Source: Lysobacterales bacterium (GTDB taxonomy: Bacteria; Pseudomonadota; Gammaproteobacteria; Xanthomonadales; SZUA-5). Taken from it: a stretch of DNA of 16,853 bases. Location of the stretch: assembly GCA_024710675.1 (NCBI GenBank), contig JANJUH010000335.1, positions 1-16,853 of the forward strand. The letters run 5' to 3'. The notes beneath the pieces are model-generated. The model was not told the DNA's origin, made no database searches, and saw only the letters and a list, made by a program, of their open reading frames with translations. The translations under genes and the position numbers were made by a program. Shown here one piece after another: positions 14,168-16,853 of this stretch (position 1 is the stretch's first letter; every line of letters begins with the position of its first letter).

Positions 14168-15019
14168 ATGGCGTGCGCAAGCGAATTGCTGGCTGATGTG
14201 GAGCTGTTCGAGCAGCTCGATGACGAGGAACGCGCGCGGCTGGCACAGTTCATCGATTTGCGCACCCTCAGCGAGGGCGAGGTGCTGTTTCACGCCGGGC
14301 AGCCGGGTGAGGCGATGTACATTGTCAAGCGGGGCGAGGTCGAGCTCTACATCAAGGACCACGCCGGCCAGCACATCCGCCTGGCCGTCGCCGGACCCGG
14401 CGCGGTCTTCGGCGAGCTGGCGCTGCTCGATGCCGGACCGCGCACCGCCACCGCGCTGGCGCTCGAGGACTGCGAGCTGCTGGAACTCGATCGCGAGGAC
14501 CTGCTGGTCCTGTTCAAGAGTTCACCGGAGGCCGCACTGAGCCTGCTGGCGGCGATGACGCACATGACGCGCAAGGCCGACGAGTTGCTGCGCCAGCGCG
14601 TGGCGCGCAATGTCAACGATGAGGTCAAGGAACACCAGACCACCTTCCAGCGTATCGCGGACGGCATCTCCGGCTTTGCCGGCAGCATGGCCTTCCTGCT
14701 GATCCACGCCGCGTGGTTCGCGATCTGGATCGGCCTCAACACGCTGCCGCTCGGAATTGCGCCCTTCGACCCCTTTCCCTTCGGCCTGCTGACGATGGTG
14801 GTGTCGCTGGAGGCGATCTTCCTGTCCTGCGTCGTGCTGCTGAGCCAGAACCGGCAGAGCGAGAAGGACCGCGTACGCGCCGACATCGAGTACGAGGTCA
14901 ACGTCAAGGCCGAGTTGGAAGTGGCCCACCTGCACGAAAAGACCGACCAGATCTACAGCCACATGCTCGAGCATTTCGCCCGGCTGGAACGTCGCTTATT
15001 GGATAAAAAGATCAATTGA
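14168..15019 (+). CDS. Cyclic nucleotide-binding domain / DUF1003 membrane protein
   Basis: The 283-residue protein fuses two recognisable parts. Residues about 8-125 form a CRP-type cyclic nucleotide-binding domain; its phosphate-binding cassette FGELALLDAGPRTATA (81-96) keeps the glutamate (E83) and arginine (R92) that hold the cyclic phosphate, so binding is plausible. Residues about 155-235 match DUF1003: two transmembrane helices (about 171-190 and 206-226) around FDPFPF (200-205), then SLEAIFLS and LLSQNRQSEKDR. A charged, probably coiled-coil tail runs to the end. The function of DUF1003 is not established; a membrane protein gated or regulated by a cyclic nucleotide is an inference. 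GGGGAGACGGGG immediately before the ATG supports the start. It converges with aceK across a repeat-bearing gap. Confidence 0.87.
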   Translation: MACASELLADVELFEQLDDEERARLAQFIDLRTLSEGEVLFHAGQPGEAMYIVKRGEVELYIKDHAGQHIRLAVAGPGAVFGELALLDAGPRTATALALEDCELLELDREDLLVLFKSSPEAALSLLAAMTHMTRKADELLRQRVARNVNDEVKEHQTTFQRIADGISGFAGSMAFLLIHAAWFAIWIGLNTLPLGIAPFDPFPFGLLTMVVSLEAIFLSCVVLLSQNRQSEKDRVRADIEYEVNVKAELEVAHLHEKTDQIYSHMLEHFARLERRLLDKKIN

Positions 15020-15208
15020 ATCAATGTCATACGTAGATCCGTGGTGCGGTTCGCTGCGCTCACCACACCCTACATCGACCTCGAAGCATCGGCGAAGCGC
15101 GTAGGGTGCCGGTGAACGGAGTGAACCGCACCGGCGGTGATGCGGGAAGCGCCGGTGGTGCGGTTCGCTGTGCTCACCACACCCTGGGCAAGGGATCTCA
15201 CCTCACCC
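15020..15208. repeat. Three related repeats in the convergent gap before aceK
   Basis: GTGGTGCGGTTCGCT begins a 31-bp element at 15041-15071 that recurs at 15155-15185 with one mismatch. Between them, 15101-15134 carries a related element in inverted orientation (GTAGGGTGCCGGTGAACGG start). The arrangement is direct-inverted-direct. The inverted pairs can form hairpins and could serve as a two-way terminator for the two convergent genes. No gene was seen in this gap. Confidence 0.7.
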
Positions 15209-16853
15209 TCAGATCCGCACCTCCTCCCGATACGGCGGGATATCGACGAACTGCCCGGCCGACAGCCGCGCCTGCAGCTCGTGCCACCAGGGGACCGTGA
15301 AGATCTCGCCGTGGCGATCGAGCAAGGCCTTGCGCAAGGGGCCGGTCATGCCGAGGAACTCGGTGAACTGCTCGGGAAAGACATCGTCGTCGTCCACGTA
15401 GTACCAGGCGCCGTGGTGCATCTCCTCGTCGTCGTCGCGCGGCGTCGGCAGCTCGCGGAAGCGGCATTCGGTGACCAGGCACAGCTCGTCGTAGTCGTAG
15501 AAGATCACGCGGCCGTGGCGGGTCACGCCGAAGTTCTTCAGCAGTAGATCGCCGGGGAAGATGTTGCTGGCCGCGAGGTCCTTGATCGCCAGGCCGTAGT
15601 CGACGATCGCACGCTCGGCCAGTTCCTCCGGCGCTTCCTTGAGGAAGAGATTCAGCGGACGCAGCCGCCGTTCGACGTACATGTGGGTGATGATCAGATC
15701 GTCGCCGTCCTCGAGCACGCTGGAGCGGCAGGTGGCGAACAACTCCTCGAGCATCGCCGGCGAGAAGCGGGCGCGCGGGAAGCGCACGAAGCGGAACTCC
15801 TGCGCGTCGATCAGGCGACCGGCGCGGTCGTGCTTGAACACCAGTTGGTACTTGTCGATGACGTCCTGGCGCGTCATCAGTTTGGAGGGCGCGAAGCGGT
15901 CGCGGATGATTTTGAAGACCAGCGGATAGCTCGGCAGCGTGAACACCGCCATCACCAGGCCTTTCTCGCCGTCGGCGTGAACGAGTTGCTCCTCGCTGGC
16001 CTCGAAGTGGCGGAAGAAGTGCCGGTAGCGCTCGGTCTTGCCCTGCTTGGCGCGGCCAAGCACGGTGTAGATCTCGTTGACCGGCTTGCGTGGCAGCAGC
16101 GTGCGCAGGAAGACCACGGCGTCGCCGACCGTTTCCAGGTCCGCCTGGAAGTAGCTGCGGGTCACGCCAAACAGCGCCGAGACATCGTCGCGCAGCACCA
16201 TCACCGCATCGGCACGCAGTCCCCCCGGTTCGTTGACCAGCGCGATCACCAGCGGCGCGTACTCGCGCTCGCCGAACAGGCGTCCGACCAGGTAGGCGCG
16301 GCGTTCGCGGTAAAACACCGTCTCCAGCATCTCCACCGCGCGTATGGCCGGCTCGCCCTGCCAGCGTGGGAGTTGCCCGGCAACGGCATCGGCGATCTTG
16401 CCCGCGCAGCCGCGGGCATCGGCGTAGGGCACCTCGAAGCGAAAGCCGGTCAACACCCGCTCGAAGAGTTCGGCCGGCGACCCGGTGGCGCCGTAGTTCA
16501 GGCGCGGCACCGGGTGGGTGATGCGGTCGGTGGGCTCGATGTCGAGCGCGAAGAATTCGGTCGAGGTATCGACACCGCGGGTCTTGTGGAAGCGCCGCGC
16601 CAGGGTGTTGAAGAAGGTCTTGTCGAGCTCGCGGTCGAGCAGTGGCGCGATCAGTTCGGCAAAGCGGTCGCGGATCTGTGACCACAAGGCACGGTCGGGC
16701 AGGCGCTCGCCCAGTTCCGATTCCAGCCGGCGCGTGGTCTCGGCGATGCAGACATCGTAGAGCTCGATGCGCTCGATGGCATCGAGCCGCGCCGCCGTCC
16801 ACTCGCGCCGCTCGAAACGCCGCCTGGCCCTCTGCGTGATCGCCCGGAAGCGC
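15209..16853 (-). CDS. aceK: Isocitrate dehydrogenase kinase/phosphatase AceK, 5' end cut by window edge
   Basis: The frame is open from the right edge and ends in TGA at 15209-15211, giving 547 residues; by comparison with E. coli AceK (578) about 25-35 N-terminal residues are missing. AceK phosphorylates and dephosphorylates isocitrate dehydrogenase and so sets the flow between the citric acid cycle and the glyoxylate bypass. The visible start matches the regulatory domain (RFERREWTAARLDAIERIELYD). The kinase part has VFKIIRDRFAPSK with the ATP-contacting lysine, ASNIFPGDLLLKNFGVTRHG and VIFYDYDELC with the acidic catalytic and metal residues, and a late FPEEF-like FPEQF. No aceA or aceB lies nearby, so it appears to stand outside a classical aceBAK operon, at least on its downstream side. 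Confidence 0.95.
   Translation of the reverse strand, partial: RFRAITQRARRRFERREWTAARLDAIERIELYDVCIAETTRRLESELGERLPDRALWSQIRDRFAELIAPLLDRELDKTFFNTLARRFHKTRGVDTSTEFFALDIEPTDRITHPVPRLNYGATGSPAELFERVLTGFRFEVPYADARGCAGKIADAVAGQLPRWQGEPAIRAVEMLETVFYRERRAYLVGRLFGEREYAPLVIALVNEPGGLRADAVMVLRDDVSALFGVTRSYFQADLETVGDAVVFLRTLLPRKPVNEIYTVLGRAKQGKTERYRHFFRHFEASEEQLVHADGEKGLVMAVFTLPSYPLVFKIIRDRFAPSKLMTRQDVIDKYQLVFKHDRAGRLIDAQEFRFVRFPRARFSPAMLEELFATCRSSVLEDGDDLIITHMYVERRLRPLNLFLKEAPEELAERAIVDYGLAIKDLAASNIFPGDLLLKNFGVTRHGRVIFYDYDELCLVTECRFRELPTPRDDDEEMHHGAWYYVDDDDVFPEQFTEFLGMTGPLRKALLDRHGEIFTVPWWHELQARLSAGQFVDIPPYREEVRI

Noticed and set aside
11083..14265. 1060-codon open frame on the minus strand opposite gyrB
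   Set aside because: It lies antisense to a clear gyrB, has low-complexity composition typical of high-GC shadow frames and shows no family motif.

Overview
The window is a high-GC chromosomal segment that carries the replication-origin neighbourhood of a gammaproteobacterium. Lysobacterales (Xanthomonadales) is the most likely order. This rests on the dnaA-dnaN-recF-gyrB order, the divergent trxA/rhlB pair also known from Escherichia coli, aceK, a type II secretion gspC-gspD pair, and GTGGGAGCGC- and GTGGGTC-type intergenic palindromes of the kind seen in Xanthomonadales and Pseudomonas. The taxonomic call is inference; no rRNA or tRNA gene is present.

Layout. Positions 1-2391 (minus strand) hold trxA, a TrhA/hemolysin III-like membrane protein gene and a secreted PQQ-type sugar dehydrogenase gene with a PKD domain, which runs off the left edge. 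A 288-bp divergent control region follows. Positions 2680-7012 (plus) form a tightly coupled rhlB-gspC-gspD unit with 4-bp stop/start overlaps. A 206-bp gap with nested inverted repeats leads into dnaA (7219-8544). The dnaA-dnaN gap (8545-8778) looks like oriC: one perfect DnaA box, several weaker ones and an AT-rich stretch. dnaN, recF and gyrB follow. recF contains two parS-like ParB sites, one a perfect palindrome. Downstream of gyrB, a roughly 570-bp region carries two extra copies of the gyrB 3' end mixed with two kinds of palindromic repeat. Then come a cyclic-nucleotide-binding/DUF1003 membrane protein gene (plus), a gap with three copies of another repeat, and aceK (minus), cut at its 5' end by the right edge.

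Functionally, DnaA opens the origin, DnaN is the replicative clamp, RecF serves gap repair and GyrB supplies negative supercoiling; the parS sites would let ParB mark this region for segregation. RhlB is an RNA helicase, while GspC and GspD are the inner-membrane connector and outer-membrane channel of type II secretion.

The most unusual observation is the pair of extra gyrB tails. Each keeps the last 22 residues unchanged in amino-acid sequence although 8-11 of the 22 codons differ between copies, and each ends in its own stop. This resembles what site-specific integration into a gene's 3' end leaves behind, but no integrase is present.
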